Assembly (NCBI GenBank): GCA_034430515.1
Contig: DAOUEP010000036.1
Coordinates: forward strand, 1 to 21,628
DNA: 21,628 nucleotides
From: DAOUEH01 sp034430515
Lineage (GTDB): Bacteria > Chloroflexota > Dehalococcoidia > Dehalococcoidales > RBG-16-60-22
Direction of reading: 5' to 3'
The position numbers were made by a program, and so were the translations under genes. The notes under the pieces are model-generated. The model was not told the DNA's origin. It saw nothing but the letters and a program-made list of their open reading frames with translations, and made no database searches. Positions 7,249 to 14,107 of the stretch are shown piece by piece. Position 1 is the stretch's first letter. Every line of letters starts with the position of its first letter.

Positions 7249-8043
7249 ATGAAGCTAACTAAAGCGAGAATGACCCAACTGCTCAAGACGGACAGGTTCC
7301 CACGCTCCGCCAAGTACGACCCCCGCTGGGTGCTGGAGGGCTGGATGGGCCCCAACGCCCTCTGGCTGACGGAATGGCTCGGCGAGGAGATGGAGCTCAA
7401 GCCCGGCATGCGCGTGCTGGACATGGGCTGCGGCAAGGCGCTCAGCTCCGTCTTCCTGGCCAAGGAATTCGGCGTGCAGGTCTGGGCCAACGACCTCTGG
7501 ATAAGCGCTACCGAGAACTGGCAGCGTATCCGCGAGGCCGGCCTGGAAAACCAGGTCTACCCCATCTTCGCCGAGGCCCACGCCCTGCCCTACGCCGAGG
7601 GATTCTTCGACGCCATTGTCAGCATCGATTCCTACCAGTACTACGGCACCGACGACATCTACCTCAACTACTTCCAGAAGTTCGTCCGCCCCGGCGGGCA
7701 AATCGGCGTCGTCGTGGCCGGGCTGGCGCGCGACTTCGACGGCGACGTGCCGGAGCACCTCATCCACCGTCCCGACGGCGGCGCCTTCTGGCAGCCGGAG
7801 TGCTGGTGCTTTCACACCGCCGCCTGGTGGCGCAACCACTGGGCGCATACCGGTCTGGTCGACGTGGCGGTGGCCGACGTCATGCCCGACGGCGTCAACC
7901 TCTGGATAAAGTACGAGCGGGCCTGCGACGAGGCGGGAACGCTCATCTTCCCCTCCGAGGTGCCCGTACTCGAAGCCGACGGCGGCAAATACCTCGCCCT
8001 CGTCCGCATGGTCGCCCGCCGCCGCGTATCATCGGCGGCTTAG
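7249..8043 (+). CDS. Class I SAM-dependent methyltransferase
   Basis: This 264-residue protein has a clear AAGGAG ribosome site before ATG. Motif I is VLDMGCGKA (residues 56-64), the SAM-binding loop. An acidic residue after the next strand follows (VWANDLW), then an aromatic-rich motif IV region (FDAIVSIDSYQYYG) and a post-core strand region FVRPGGQIGVVV. The C-terminal part is rich in Trp and Cys (PECWCFHTAAWWRNHW), probably lining a substrate pocket. Small-molecule methylation is plausible but the substrate is not identifiable. No convincing promoter was found in the 140 bases upstream. Confidence 0.85.
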   Translation: MKLTKARMTQLLKTDRFPRSAKYDPRWVLEGWMGPNALWLTEWLGEEMELKPGMRVLDMGCGKALSSVFLAKEFGVQVWANDLWISATENWQRIREAGLENQVYPIFAEAHALPYAEGFFDAIVSIDSYQYYGTDDIYLNYFQKFVRPGGQIGVVVAGLARDFDGDVPEHLIHRPDGGAFWQPECWCFHTAAWWRNHWAHTGLVDVAVADVMPDGVNLWIKYERACDEAGTLIFPSEVPVLEADGGKYLALVRMVARRRVSSAA

Positions 8044-8070
8044 CCCGGTATTTTCTCGCTCCTTTACCCC
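8041..8070 (-). repeat. Diverged copy of a short dispersed intergenic repeat
   Basis: Read on the minus strand it runs from GGGGTAAAGG to ACCGGGCTA, matching with several changes and one extra base the near-identical copies at 10097-10138 and 19871-19912. It begins in the stop codon of the methyltransferase gene. Confidence 0.5.
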
Positions 8071-8080
8071 TCAACCCCCC

Positions 8081-8109
8081 TTGACTATTGCCTGATATTA
8101 GTTTATAAT
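8081..8109 (+). promoter_or_regulatory. Strong promoter TTGACT-17-TATAAT of the marR-MATE operon
   Basis: The -35 box is at 8081-8086 and a perfect -10 at 8104-8109, with ideal 17-bp spacing. The predicted start of transcription (about 8116) lies inside the palindrome at 8113-8156. Confidence 0.85.
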
Positions 8110-8112
8110 GTT

Positions 8113-8156
8113 AACTATATAGTATATATACTGTCTTTTATGTATACTGTATAGTT
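8113..8156 (+). promoter_or_regulatory. Palindromic operator, probable MarR autoregulatory site
   Basis: The arms AACTATATAGTATA (8113-8126) and TATACTGTATAGTT (8143-8156) are inverted with 13 of 14 positions matching around a 16-base centre. Within the left half lie two perfect smaller palindromes, ACTATATAGT and AGTATATATACT. MarR dimers bind palindromes of this size, often covering the start of transcription of their own gene, as here. Binding by this MarR is inferred from position. Confidence 0.7.
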
Positions 8157-8191
8157 TGTTTACCTTATCGCCCTGCGGGAGGTAGCTGGCC

Positions 8192-8647
8192 ATGCCAAAC
8201 GACATTCTGAGCCGGGTCGCCGTGGATTTACTGTCCGTACCGCCCCTCATTTTCCGTTTCCTGAGGCGCAAGCTCATCAAGACGGCCATGGACGACCTGG
8301 CCGCCGATATCCGCATGCCCCACTTTGAAATCATGGTGGTGCTCAAGGAGGAAGGCACGCTCCACGTGGCCCAAATCGGCGAGAAGCTGCAAATCGCCAA
8401 GGCCCAGATGACCCACCTCATCGACAAGCTGGTGGCGCTGGACCTGGTGCAGCGGGAAATGGACGAAACCGACCGGCGTACCCTTAACATCGCCCTCACC
8501 CAGAAGGGCCGTATCCTGCTGGAGGAGCACCAGGACTGCATGGTCAACGCGGTGAGGGAGAACATGGCGTCGCTCTCGCTGGGCGAGCTGGAGGCCCTAT
8601 CGGACTCGCTGCGAACCCTGCGCGACACCCTTTTCAAGCTGCAATAA
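8192..8647 (+). CDS. MarR family transcriptional regulator
   Basis: This 151-residue protein has GGGAGG 9 bases before ATG. The winged helix-turn-helix spans about residues 45-115: HFEIMVVLKEEGTLHVAQIGEKLQ, recognition helix AKAQMTHLIDKLVALDLV, and wing DETDRRTLNIALTQKG, matching the family D-x-R-R wing pattern. Terminal helices would form the dimer interface. It is the first gene of an operon with a MATE efflux pump 36 bases downstream and lies behind a promoter overlapped by a palindrome. This is the classic arrangement of a ligand-responsive repressor controlling its own operon. The ligand is unknown. Confidence 0.93.
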   Translation: MPNDILSRVAVDLLSVPPLIFRFLRRKLIKTAMDDLAADIRMPHFEIMVVLKEEGTLHVAQIGEKLQIAKAQMTHLIDKLVALDLVQREMDETDRRTLNIALTQKGRILLEEHQDCMVNAVRENMASLSLGELEALSDSLRTLRDTLFKLQ

Positions 8648-8683
8648 TTTAACCAAAATATCTTAGCGATACACCGAGGAACC

Positions 8684-10096
8684 ATGAAAAACCCCACGCT
8701 CGACCGGAACGTGCTCGACGACGACCATATCGGCCGGCTGCTGGCCAAGCTCACCCTGCCCGCCCTGCTGGGCATGTCCGTCACCACGCTCTATAACGTG
8801 GTGGATACCATCTTCATCGGCCACTACGTGGGCACGCTGGGTATTGCCGCCCTCTCGCTGGTATTTCCCATCCAGATGTTATCCATGGGCATCGGCCAGA
8901 TGATGGGCATGGGCGGCGCCTCACTCATCTCCCGGCTCATCGGCGCCAAGAATATCCCCCGCGCGGAGCACGCCCTGGGCAACGCCTTCAGCGGCACGGT
9001 GCTGCTCTCGGTGGTGGTGACCGTCATCGGCCTCTCCCAGGCGGACTTCTGGCTGCGGCTGCTGGGCGCCTCCGACGCCGTGCTCCCTTACGCCCACGAC
9101 TACATGACCGTCATCCTCTTCGGCATGATATTCCAGACCTTCGGGATGTCGATGAACATGCTAATCCGCGCCGAGGGCAACGCCCGCGTGCCGATGATAG
9201 GCATGATTATCGGCGCCGGCACCAACATTATCCTCGACGCCATCTTCATCATCCCGCTGGGCATGGGCGTCGCCGGGGCCGCCTGGGCCACCGTCATCGC
9301 CCAGATTATCGCCGCCATCTACTTTCTCAGCTATCACCTGAGGGGCCGCAGCTTCCTCAAGCTCCACTCGCGCAACCTTATCATCCGCTGGCAGATAATG
9401 AAGGACATCATGGCCATCGGCGTTTCGGCCCTGACGATGGTGCTGGCCGGCTCGATAGCTTCAATCTTCGTCAACCGCCTGCTCGTCCAGTACGGCGGCG
9501 ACATGCACCTCTCCGCCTTCGGCGTACTGCACCGCCTCATGATGTTCGCCCTCATGCCGGGCATGGTGCTGGGGCAGGGACTCCAGCCGATACTGGGCTT
9601 CAACTACGGGGCGCGGCGCTACGACCGGGCGCTTCGGGGCATCCGCCTGACGATTATGGTGGCTACCACGATAAGCCTGGTGGCCTTCTTCGTGCTCTAT
9701 TTCTCCCCGGAGCCGTTCCTGCGCATCTTCACCGACGACCCCGACCTCATCGCGATCAGCAGCTACGGCGCCAAGCGTATCTTCCTGGTGATGCCCATCA
9801 TCGGCTTCCTCATGGTAGGCACCACCCTCTTCCAGGCCATCGGCAAGGTGGTGCAGGCCATCGTCACCTCGCTGTCCCGCTCGGCCATCTTTCTCCTCCC
9901 GTGCGTCCTCATCCTGCCGCGTTTCTGGGGCATCGACGGGGTGTGGTGGGCCTTCCCCATTACCGATGGCCTCACGTTTCTGCTGGTGATATCCCTGCTG
10001 ATACCTCAGCTGCGGGACTTTTACCGCCGGAGCAAGCTGCCCCCGGAGGAGCCGGAGAAGTTCAACCTGCCCCAGCCGCCGGTGAGACTGGGGTAG
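8684..10096 (+). CDS. MATE family efflux transporter
   Basis: This 470-residue protein has about twelve membrane helices in two halves. It begins with the characteristic segment RLLAKLTLPALLGMSVTTLYNVVDTIFIGHYVG and has the matching second-half motif LGQGLQPILGFNYGARRYDRA. MATE proteins export cationic drugs or metabolites in exchange for Na+ or H+. A weak GAGGA ribosome site precedes ATG. It follows marR by 36 bases with no promoter between, so it is probably repressed by it. Coupling ion and substrate cannot be read from the sequence. Confidence 0.95.
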   Translation: MKNPTLDRNVLDDDHIGRLLAKLTLPALLGMSVTTLYNVVDTIFIGHYVGTLGIAALSLVFPIQMLSMGIGQMMGMGGASLISRLIGAKNIPRAEHALGNAFSGTVLLSVVVTVIGLSQADFWLRLLGASDAVLPYAHDYMTVILFGMIFQTFGMSMNMLIRAEGNARVPMIGMIIGAGTNIILDAIFIIPLGMGVAGAAWATVIAQIIAAIYFLSYHLRGRSFLKLHSRNLIIRWQIMKDIMAIGVSALTMVLAGSIASIFVNRLLVQYGGDMHLSAFGVLHRLMMFALMPGMVLGQGLQPILGFNYGARRYDRALRGIRLTIMVATTISLVAFFVLYFSPEPFLRIFTDDPDLIAISSYGAKRIFLVMPIIGFLMVGTTLFQAIGKVVQAIVTSLSRSAIFLLPCVLILPRFWGIDGVWWAFPITDGLTFLLVISLLIPQLRDFYRRSKLPPEEPEKFNLPQPPVRLG

Positions 10097-10138
10097 GGGG
10101 GTAAAGGGGTGGAAAACTACGGCCTAAGCCGCTGATGA
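10097..10138 (+). repeat. Dispersed 42-bp intergenic repeat, copy A
   Basis: It matches the reverse complement of 19871-19912 at 38 of 42 positions, the first 26 being identical. It begins right after the MATE stop codon. A diverged third copy is at 8041-8070. No open frame or strong hairpin is evident. Confidence 0.75.
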
Positions 10139-10206
10139 TGCTGGGCGGCCCGCCTCCCGAAGTCTCGTACGGAGGGCAGGCCTGGGTGGGAATAGATAAC
10201 ACCGAA

Positions 10207-10563
10207 CTATCCCTTAGCCAGTCCCTCGCGGCACTCGTTTTTGGCCGGGTCGGCCTGCCAGGCCGCGCAGCAGCCGGGCTTAACGGGGTGGATGGCGCAG
10301 GCGGCCAGGCCGGCCTCGAAGCGGAGGAAAGCGCAGGCCCCGCCGACGTGCCGGATGAGACGGTACTCGGTGTACCGCCAGCGGGGGTCGTCGTAGAGGC
10401 GGTCCCAGTCGTCGCGGGTGATGCCCAGGTAGGCGGTGATGCGGGCGATATCCGCCGGCCCCACGAAGGCCTGGTGGCGGGTGCAGCAGACCCCGCAGCG
10501 CCGGCAGGTCATGGCGGGCGGCGCCGGCTCGGTTTCCCCCGGTGATGCGGTAAGATTATCCAT
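10207..10563 (-). CDS. YkgJ family cysteine-cluster protein
   Basis: This 118-residue protein carries CRRCGVCC (C20, C23, C26, C27) near the N-terminus and later Cys in GACAF, AACAIHP, GCC and the C-terminal NEC. This is the pattern of the YkgJ/CxxCxxCC family, thought to bind zinc or an iron-sulfur centre. The sequence PVKPGCCAAW corresponds to the family's R/K-P-x-x-C region. No ribosome site is visible before the ATG at 10563 and no promoter was found. It may be expressed by read-through of the terminator at 10575-10614. Function unknown; related proteins accompany diverse redox or modification genes. Confidence 0.85.
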   Translation of the reverse strand: MDNLTASPGETEPAPPAMTCRRCGVCCTRHQAFVGPADIARITAYLGITRDDWDRLYDDPRWRYTEYRLIRHVGGACAFLRFEAGLAACAIHPVKPGCCAAWQADPAKNECREGLAKG

Positions 10564-10574
10564 AATTACCAGAT

Positions 10575-10614
10575 AAAAAATTTAGGGGAATCGCTGCTTG
10601 GGACTCCCCTAAAT
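10575..10614 (-). terminator. Terminator of the 24-residue peptide gene
   Basis: On the minus strand TTTAGGGGA (arm 10605-10613) pairs perfectly with TCCCCTAAA (arm 10581-10589), and six T follow at 10580-10575. The loop is 15 bases. The T run is only on the minus strand, which fixes the direction. Confidence 0.85.
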
Positions 10615-10632
10615 CTGTACGTTACGGTCTGA

Positions 10633-10707
10633 TTACTTCTTTTTAGGTGGCTTGGCTGGCCCGGGTCTGGCCGAGACGGCCGGTTTAGCTGGACCTTTGT
10701 GTCCCAT
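10633..10707 (-). CDS. 24-residue Lys/Pro-rich peptide, unrecognised
   Basis: The frame ATG...TAA encodes 24 residues beginning MGHKGPAKPAV and ending KPPKKK. It contains the element GPAKP twice, eight basic residues (seven Lys or Arg plus His) and no acidic residue. AGGAGG (10719-10724) lies 11 bases upstream of ATG, a little far but workable. A promoter (TTTACA-16-TATAAT) stands about 120 bases before it and a strong terminator 20 bases after it, so it is a complete transcription unit. The composition suggests a disordered, nucleic-acid or membrane-surface binding peptide, but that is inference. It could instead be a leader peptide or a spurious frame within a small RNA. Confidence 0.65.
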   Translation of the reverse strand: MGHKGPAKPAVSARPGPAKPPKKK

Positions 10708-10829
10708 ATCCGGAGTACCCTCCTTTGCTCTAGACGTTGTCGTATCGGAACAGGCTATTTGTCTCGGGCGCGATGGCACCAAGCCGCCTATATCTTCCCG
10801 GCCTTCCGGCCGCTAATTAACCTGCGCTA
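10708..10829 (-). ncRNA. Long structured leader of the 24-residue peptide gene
   Basis: About 120 transcribed bases precede a 75-base frame. They contain a stable stem CGGCC/GGCCG closed by a GGAA (GNRA-type) tetraloop at 10799-10812, and further GC-rich complementary blocks (GGCGG, GCC, CGCCC) around 10765-10790. I do not recognise a known riboswitch class. It may be a cis-regulatory RNA or a small RNA in its own right. Confidence 0.4.
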
Positions 10830-10835
10830 ACTATA

Positions 10836-10863
10836 ATTATACTACAAAGCCGCCCGGTGTAAA
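10836..10863 (-). promoter_or_regulatory. Promoter TTTACA-16-TATAAT of the small peptide gene
   Basis: On the minus strand TTTACA lies at 10863-10858 and a perfect TATAAT at 10841-10836, spacing 16. Transcription should begin near 10829. Confidence 0.75.
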
Positions 10864-10891
10864 TAGGCTTAAGTTCTAGGGGGCGGGGGCT

Positions 10892-11099
10892 TCAGGCGGG
10901 GAAATACCGTTTGAGGAGGGCGGCGGCGGCCTCCGGGGGGATGAAGCGCTCCTCGGAGACCACCACGACGATGCCGTAGACATCGTAGGGGTCGCGGTGG
11001 AACTCCACCGGGGAGACCGCCGCAGCGAGCGCGCCGGAGCTATCGCGGCGGCTTTATCTCCCGCTCGAACTCGATGGGGCTGGACCCGGCTGATTTCAT
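10892..11099 (-). pseudogene. Small gene split by a frameshift, or overlapping remnants
   Basis: From ATG (11099, six bases after the isochorismatase stop) one frame reads MKSAGSSPIEFEREIKPPR and then meets TAG. Shifting by one base within the CCGCCG tract (about 11045-11052) opens a frame with strong G/C third-position bias that continues about 50 codons, through SPVEFHRDPYDVYGIVVVV to LLKRYFPA and TGA at 10892. The downstream frame alone has only a GTG start without a ribosome site. A single-base indel would restore one protein of about 68 residues. A sequencing error, true decay or programmed shift cannot be told apart here. The product is not recognised. Confidence 0.45.
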
Positions 11100-11104
11100 C
11101 GGGG

Positions 11105-11659
11105 CTATTTCACGATGGCGCTGATTTGCTTGAACTTATCGCCCTGGGCCGCCCGCAGCAGCTCGAAGAGGGCCATCTCCACCGTCGTCGGGGGGATACC
11201 GGCCTCCCCCAGGCGGTAGAGGGTAACCAGCTGGTTTTTGGAGTTGCGGGAGGCGACGCCATCGGCGACGACCTGCACGGCGTAGCCGATGTGGGCCAGG
11301 GCGCAGGCCGTCTGGTAGACGCAGATGTGCGCCTCGATGCCGGCCAGGAGCACCTGCTTGCGCCGGAGCGCGCGGAGCGCCCTCACGAAACCCGCCTCGT
11401 CGCAGCAGGAAAAGCTCGTCTTTTCCACCGGCTTCAGGTCCGGCAGGAGCTCTTTTATCTCCGGCAGGGTCGGCCCCAGGCCCTGGGGGTACTGCTCGGT
11501 GACGATGATGGGAATCTCCAGCACCAGCGCCCCCCGGATGAGCTTGAGGACGTTACCCAGGAGCTTCTCTTTTTCGGGCATGGCGGGAAAAAGCCGCTCC
11601 TGAAAATCGACGAGCACCAGAACGGTATTGGCAGCGGCAAATCGCGGCAGGATGTTCAT
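11105..11659 (-). CDS. Isochorismatase-like cysteine hydrolase
   Basis: This 184-residue protein has the family catalytic triad: D18 (VLVDFQ), K80 (PVEKTSFSCC) and C113 (GIEAHICVYQTA), including the usual non-prolyl cis-peptide region before the Cys. Members hydrolyse amides or vinyl ethers (nicotinamide, ureidoacrylate, carbamoyl compounds, isochorismate). The length and the AHICV/YQTA segment resemble the YcaC-like/nicotinamidase-related group, but the substrate is unclear. GAGGTG lies 6 bases before ATG. It has its own promoter and is divergent from the membrane protein at 11867. Confidence 0.92.
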   Translation of the reverse strand: MNILPRFAAANTVLVLVDFQERLFPAMPEKEKLLGNVLKLIRGALVLEIPIIVTEQYPQGLGPTLPEIKELLPDLKPVEKTSFSCCDEAGFVRALRALRRKQVLLAGIEAHICVYQTACALAHIGYAVQVVADGVASRNSKNQLVTLYRLGEAGIPPTTVEMALFELLRAAQGDKFKQISAIVK

Positions 11660-11714
11660 CGGGGCACCTCAAACAGCACGACTTAGGCCGGCCGGACGCC
11701 CGGCCAGCCTCAAC

Positions 11715-11744
11715 AGTATAGCCACGGCCGAGGCTGCCTGTCAA
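11715..11744 (-). promoter_or_regulatory. Promoter TTGACA-18-TATACT of the isochorismatase gene
   Basis: On the minus strand a perfect -35 (11744-11739) and TATACT (11720-11715) are separated by 18 bp. The leader contains a short GGCCGG/CCGGCC hairpin before the ribosome site. Confidence 0.75.
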
Positions 11745-11783
11745 AAACCCGGGCTGTCGCCTCCGACGGCGGCACTTCCCATA

Positions 11784-11812
11784 TTGACGAATGCCGCCGA
11801 ATCGGCTAAAAT
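11784..11812 (+). promoter_or_regulatory. Promoter TTGACG-17-TAAAAT
   Basis: The -35 box is at 11784-11789 and the -10 box at 11807-11812, with spacing 17. It drives the membrane protein at 11867 and is divergent from the isochorismatase promoter 40 bases away. Confidence 0.75.
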
Positions 11813-11866
11813 GGCTTCTCGCGATAAATCGTCGCGGCTGACCACAACCACTAGGAGGTGAGAAGG

Positions 11867-12406
11867 ATGTTCCACACTCAGCACTATATCTTGCTAGGCA
11901 TCATGGTAATCTGCGGTGCGGCCGTTATCGGCAGCTACATCCACGGATTCAAAACCCATCCCGGCTCAGCCGATACCCTCTGGGGAGGTGTTACCGGGGC
12001 CCTGCGGACGTTCAATTTCTTTACCATGATTCTGGCGGCCCTGGGCTTTTTTGCCTTTGCCTACTGGCTTTTCTTCCGCGTTGACCCGGGCCAAATAAGG
12101 GTGCTCGGCGGGGTGGGCTTCTGGATTTTCCATGTCATTTTCCTCGTCATCCTCATCCCTTCGGCGATATGGATGCCACTCTCCTTCGCCTACCTTACCC
12201 AGCCGGGCAACGGACTGTGGCTCGCGATTCGCCTGGTGCTGGTACTGGTGGGCGTGGGCGCGCTGGCGCTGCTGGCGGCGATACTTACCGTCAGCCCCCG
12301 CGAGACGGGAATAGCCTACTGGTTTGCCGTCAGCGGGGCAGTCTTCTTCTGCCTGCAAACGGCCGGGCTGGATATGCTCGTCTGGCCGGCCCTTTTTCGC
12401 GCCTGA
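11867..12406 (+). CDS. Integral membrane protein, five predicted helices, unrecognised
   Basis: ATG 11867 is chosen because AGGAGG ends 8 bases upstream; the in-frame GTG at 11858 overlaps that site. The product has 179 residues with hydrophobic helices near residues 5-25, 47-68, 78-103, 115-140 and 148-172. Aromatic residues are frequent in helices 2 and 3 (FNFFTMI, FWIFHVIFLVI). There are no recognisable catalytic or binding motifs. A charged loop (FRVDPGQIR) separates helices 2 and 3. It stands alone behind its own promoter and runs convergent with the degV gene, 33 bases apart. I cannot assign a family. Confidence 0.8.
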   Translation: MFHTQHYILLGIMVICGAAVIGSYIHGFKTHPGSADTLWGGVTGALRTFNFFTMILAALGFFAFAYWLFFRVDPGQIRVLGGVGFWIFHVIFLVILIPSAIWMPLSFAYLTQPGNGLWLAIRLVLVLVGVGALALLAAILTVSPRETGIAYWFAVSGAVFFCLQTAGLDMLVWPALFRA

Positions 12407-12439
12407 TTCGGGGCGATATCTCCGGTCTGGCCTCCCGGC

Positions 12440-13279
12440 TCAACTGCCCTGGCGCAGCGCCACCAGCAGTACCCCCGGGCCCCCGTGCACGCCGAGCCCG
12501 GCGCCGAGTTCCAGCGTCTCAATTTTTTCCTCGGGGAAGAGGGCGGCCAAGCGCTTTTTCAATATCTCGGCGCGCTCGGGGATGGCGCTGTGTACAATAA
12601 CCAGCTCGGTGATATCCTTCTGGCCGGCCACGAACCGACAGATTTTATCCATCCCCCGGTTAAGGCTACGTACCAGACCGGCACGGATAATCTCGCCATC
12701 CCGGAAGGTCAAAAGCGGCATGACTTTAAGGAAACTGGCCGCCATCACAATGGCCCGGTTTACCCGCCCGCCGCGGGCCAGGTATTTCATCGTCTCGAAG
12801 ACGCCGTACATCCGCACCTGGCTTATCGCCCGGCGGGTCTCCGCCAGGATAGTCTCCATGTCTTTACCGGCCCGGGCCAGGCGAGCGGCGGCCATCGCCA
12901 CCAGAGCCAGCCCGCCGGAGTTGAACTTGGAATCGATAACCTCTATCCGGCAGCGGCTCACCAGCATCTTACGGGCGATATTGGCCGAGTTACAGGTGCC
13001 GCTTATCCTGGAAGAAATATGGATGGAGACGATGCCCTCGGCGGTATGGCAGTATTCCCCGTAGATCTTCTTGAAATCCTCAGGGGTAGGCTGGGAGGTG
13101 GCCGGATGAACGGGGGAAACCTTCAGCCGATGGTAAAACTCCTCCCGGTCGATGTCTTCCCCATCCCGGTAGATGCTATTACCAAAGCGCACGTATATCG
13201 GCACAATCCGGATGCCCAGCTCGCCGGCCATCTCCCGCGGGATATCGCAGGTGCTGTCGGTGACTACCTGCACGCTCAT
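12440..13279 (-). CDS. DegV family (FakB-like) fatty-acid-binding protein
   Basis: This 279-residue protein has all DegV landmarks: TDSTCDIP (7-14), TSQPTPEDF (61-69), HISSRISGTCNSA (87-99), VIDSKFNSGG (114-123), the LARGGRVNRA loop (about 165-175) and the C-terminal GAGLGVHGGPG. DegV/FakB proteins hold a long-chain fatty acid in a tunnel and present it to the FakA kinase for phosphorylation; no FakA is in this window. It begins 12 bases after the heliorhodopsin stop codon with only a weak G-rich ribosome site and no promoter between, so it is probably transcribed with it. Confidence 0.93.
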   Translation of the reverse strand: MSVQVVTDSTCDIPREMAGELGIRIVPIYVRFGNSIYRDGEDIDREEFYHRLKVSPVHPATSQPTPEDFKKIYGEYCHTAEGIVSIHISSRISGTCNSANIARKMLVSRCRIEVIDSKFNSGGLALVAMAAARLARAGKDMETILAETRRAISQVRMYGVFETMKYLARGGRVNRAIVMAASFLKVMPLLTFRDGEIIRAGLVRSLNRGMDKICRFVAGQKDITELVIVHSAIPERAEILKKRLAALFPEEKIETLELGAGLGVHGGPGVLLVALRQGS

Positions 13280-13291
13280 GCTGCCCCCGCT

Positions 13292-14065
13292 CTAAACGGG
13301 CCGCAGCGTCCCGGCGAAGACCTGCCAGGCCAGCAGCGACTTGGCGACGAGCGAGAGCAGGATATAGACCCTCTCCCCGAAGAGGTAGTCCCGCCAGGGG
13401 CCCACTTTCTTATACTGCAGCACCATGTTGAGGGCGAAGCTGAAGAAGAAGACGAACAGCGTGGGCAGGATGACGTAGACGAAGCCGGGCACGCCCTCGC
13501 CGGCCTGGGACAGCGAGCCGAAGAAGTAGATGGCGATGGCTACCCAGGGAGCGGCGCCGGCGATGCAGCCGACGACGTAGCCCGTCCAGTTGGTCTTCTT
13601 GGTGGTCTGGTTGTGCACCTCCATGATGAGGCCGCAGAGGTTCATCACCCCCGTCAGCACGAAGGCCATGATGAGGGCGGCCAGGTCGTAGACGCCGCAG
13701 AGCATCCCGATGAGGACAATCATCAGCGAGGCGGAGAGGGCGTACTCGTACCAGCGGGCGTAGTTAATGCCCTTTTTGAGGTTATTCACGTACCAGCCGA
13801 AGACGCCCGGCGAGGCGACGGTGAAATGGGCCACCGCCGAAAGGAGCAGGAAAACGGCCACCATGATGCCGAAGGGCAGGTTGACCAGGGTCTCCGTGGC
13901 CGGCCAGAGCTTGCCCAAAGCCGGGTCGTAGGTCAGGAAAGAGGTGGTGATGGGGAGCTTGAAGTCGGTGGAGAGCAGGATGATGACGACGGCCTGGGCC
14001 AGGTGGAGACAACCCATGAAGACATTGTAGACGCGCAGGCGGTTGAACCTGGACTCGTAGCTCAT
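13292..14065 (-). CDS. Heliorhodopsin
   Basis: This 257-residue protein has seven hydrophobic helices. It matches the heliorhodopsin family throughout, especially YEYALSASLMIVLIGMLCG (helix 3) and GERVYILLSLVAKSLLAWQ (helix 7). K242 in SLVAKS is the expected retinal Schiff-base lysine and E107 the counterion. H21 and H80 match the two conserved active-site histidines, and S238 sits one turn before the lysine. PGFVY opens helix 6. Heliorhodopsins bind retinal, have inverted membrane orientation relative to type-1 rhodopsins and have slow photocycles suggesting signalling or enzyme modulation rather than pumping. A strong AAGGAGG ribosome site lies 5 bases before ATG. It is the first gene of an operon with degV. 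No carotenoid-cleaving or retinal-producing gene is in the window. Confidence 0.96.
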   Translation of the reverse strand: MSYESRFNRLRVYNVFMGCLHLAQAVVIILLSTDFKLPITTSFLTYDPALGKLWPATETLVNLPFGIMVAVFLLLSAVAHFTVASPGVFGWYVNNLKKGINYARWYEYALSASLMIVLIGMLCGVYDLAALIMAFVLTGVMNLCGLIMEVHNQTTKKTNWTGYVVGCIAGAAPWVAIAIYFFGSLSQAGEGVPGFVYVILPTLFVFFFSFALNMVLQYKKVGPWRDYLFGERVYILLSLVAKSLLAWQVFAGTLRPV

Positions 14066-14107
14066 ATACGCCTCCTTTTCCCGGTGATAACAGGTATTTT
14101 TAAGTCC

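Noticed and set aside
10799..10812. CCGGAAGG-like core suggesting a signal recognition particle RNA
   Set aside because: The surrounding conserved SRP RNA bases are absent; only a simple GNRA-capped stem is present.
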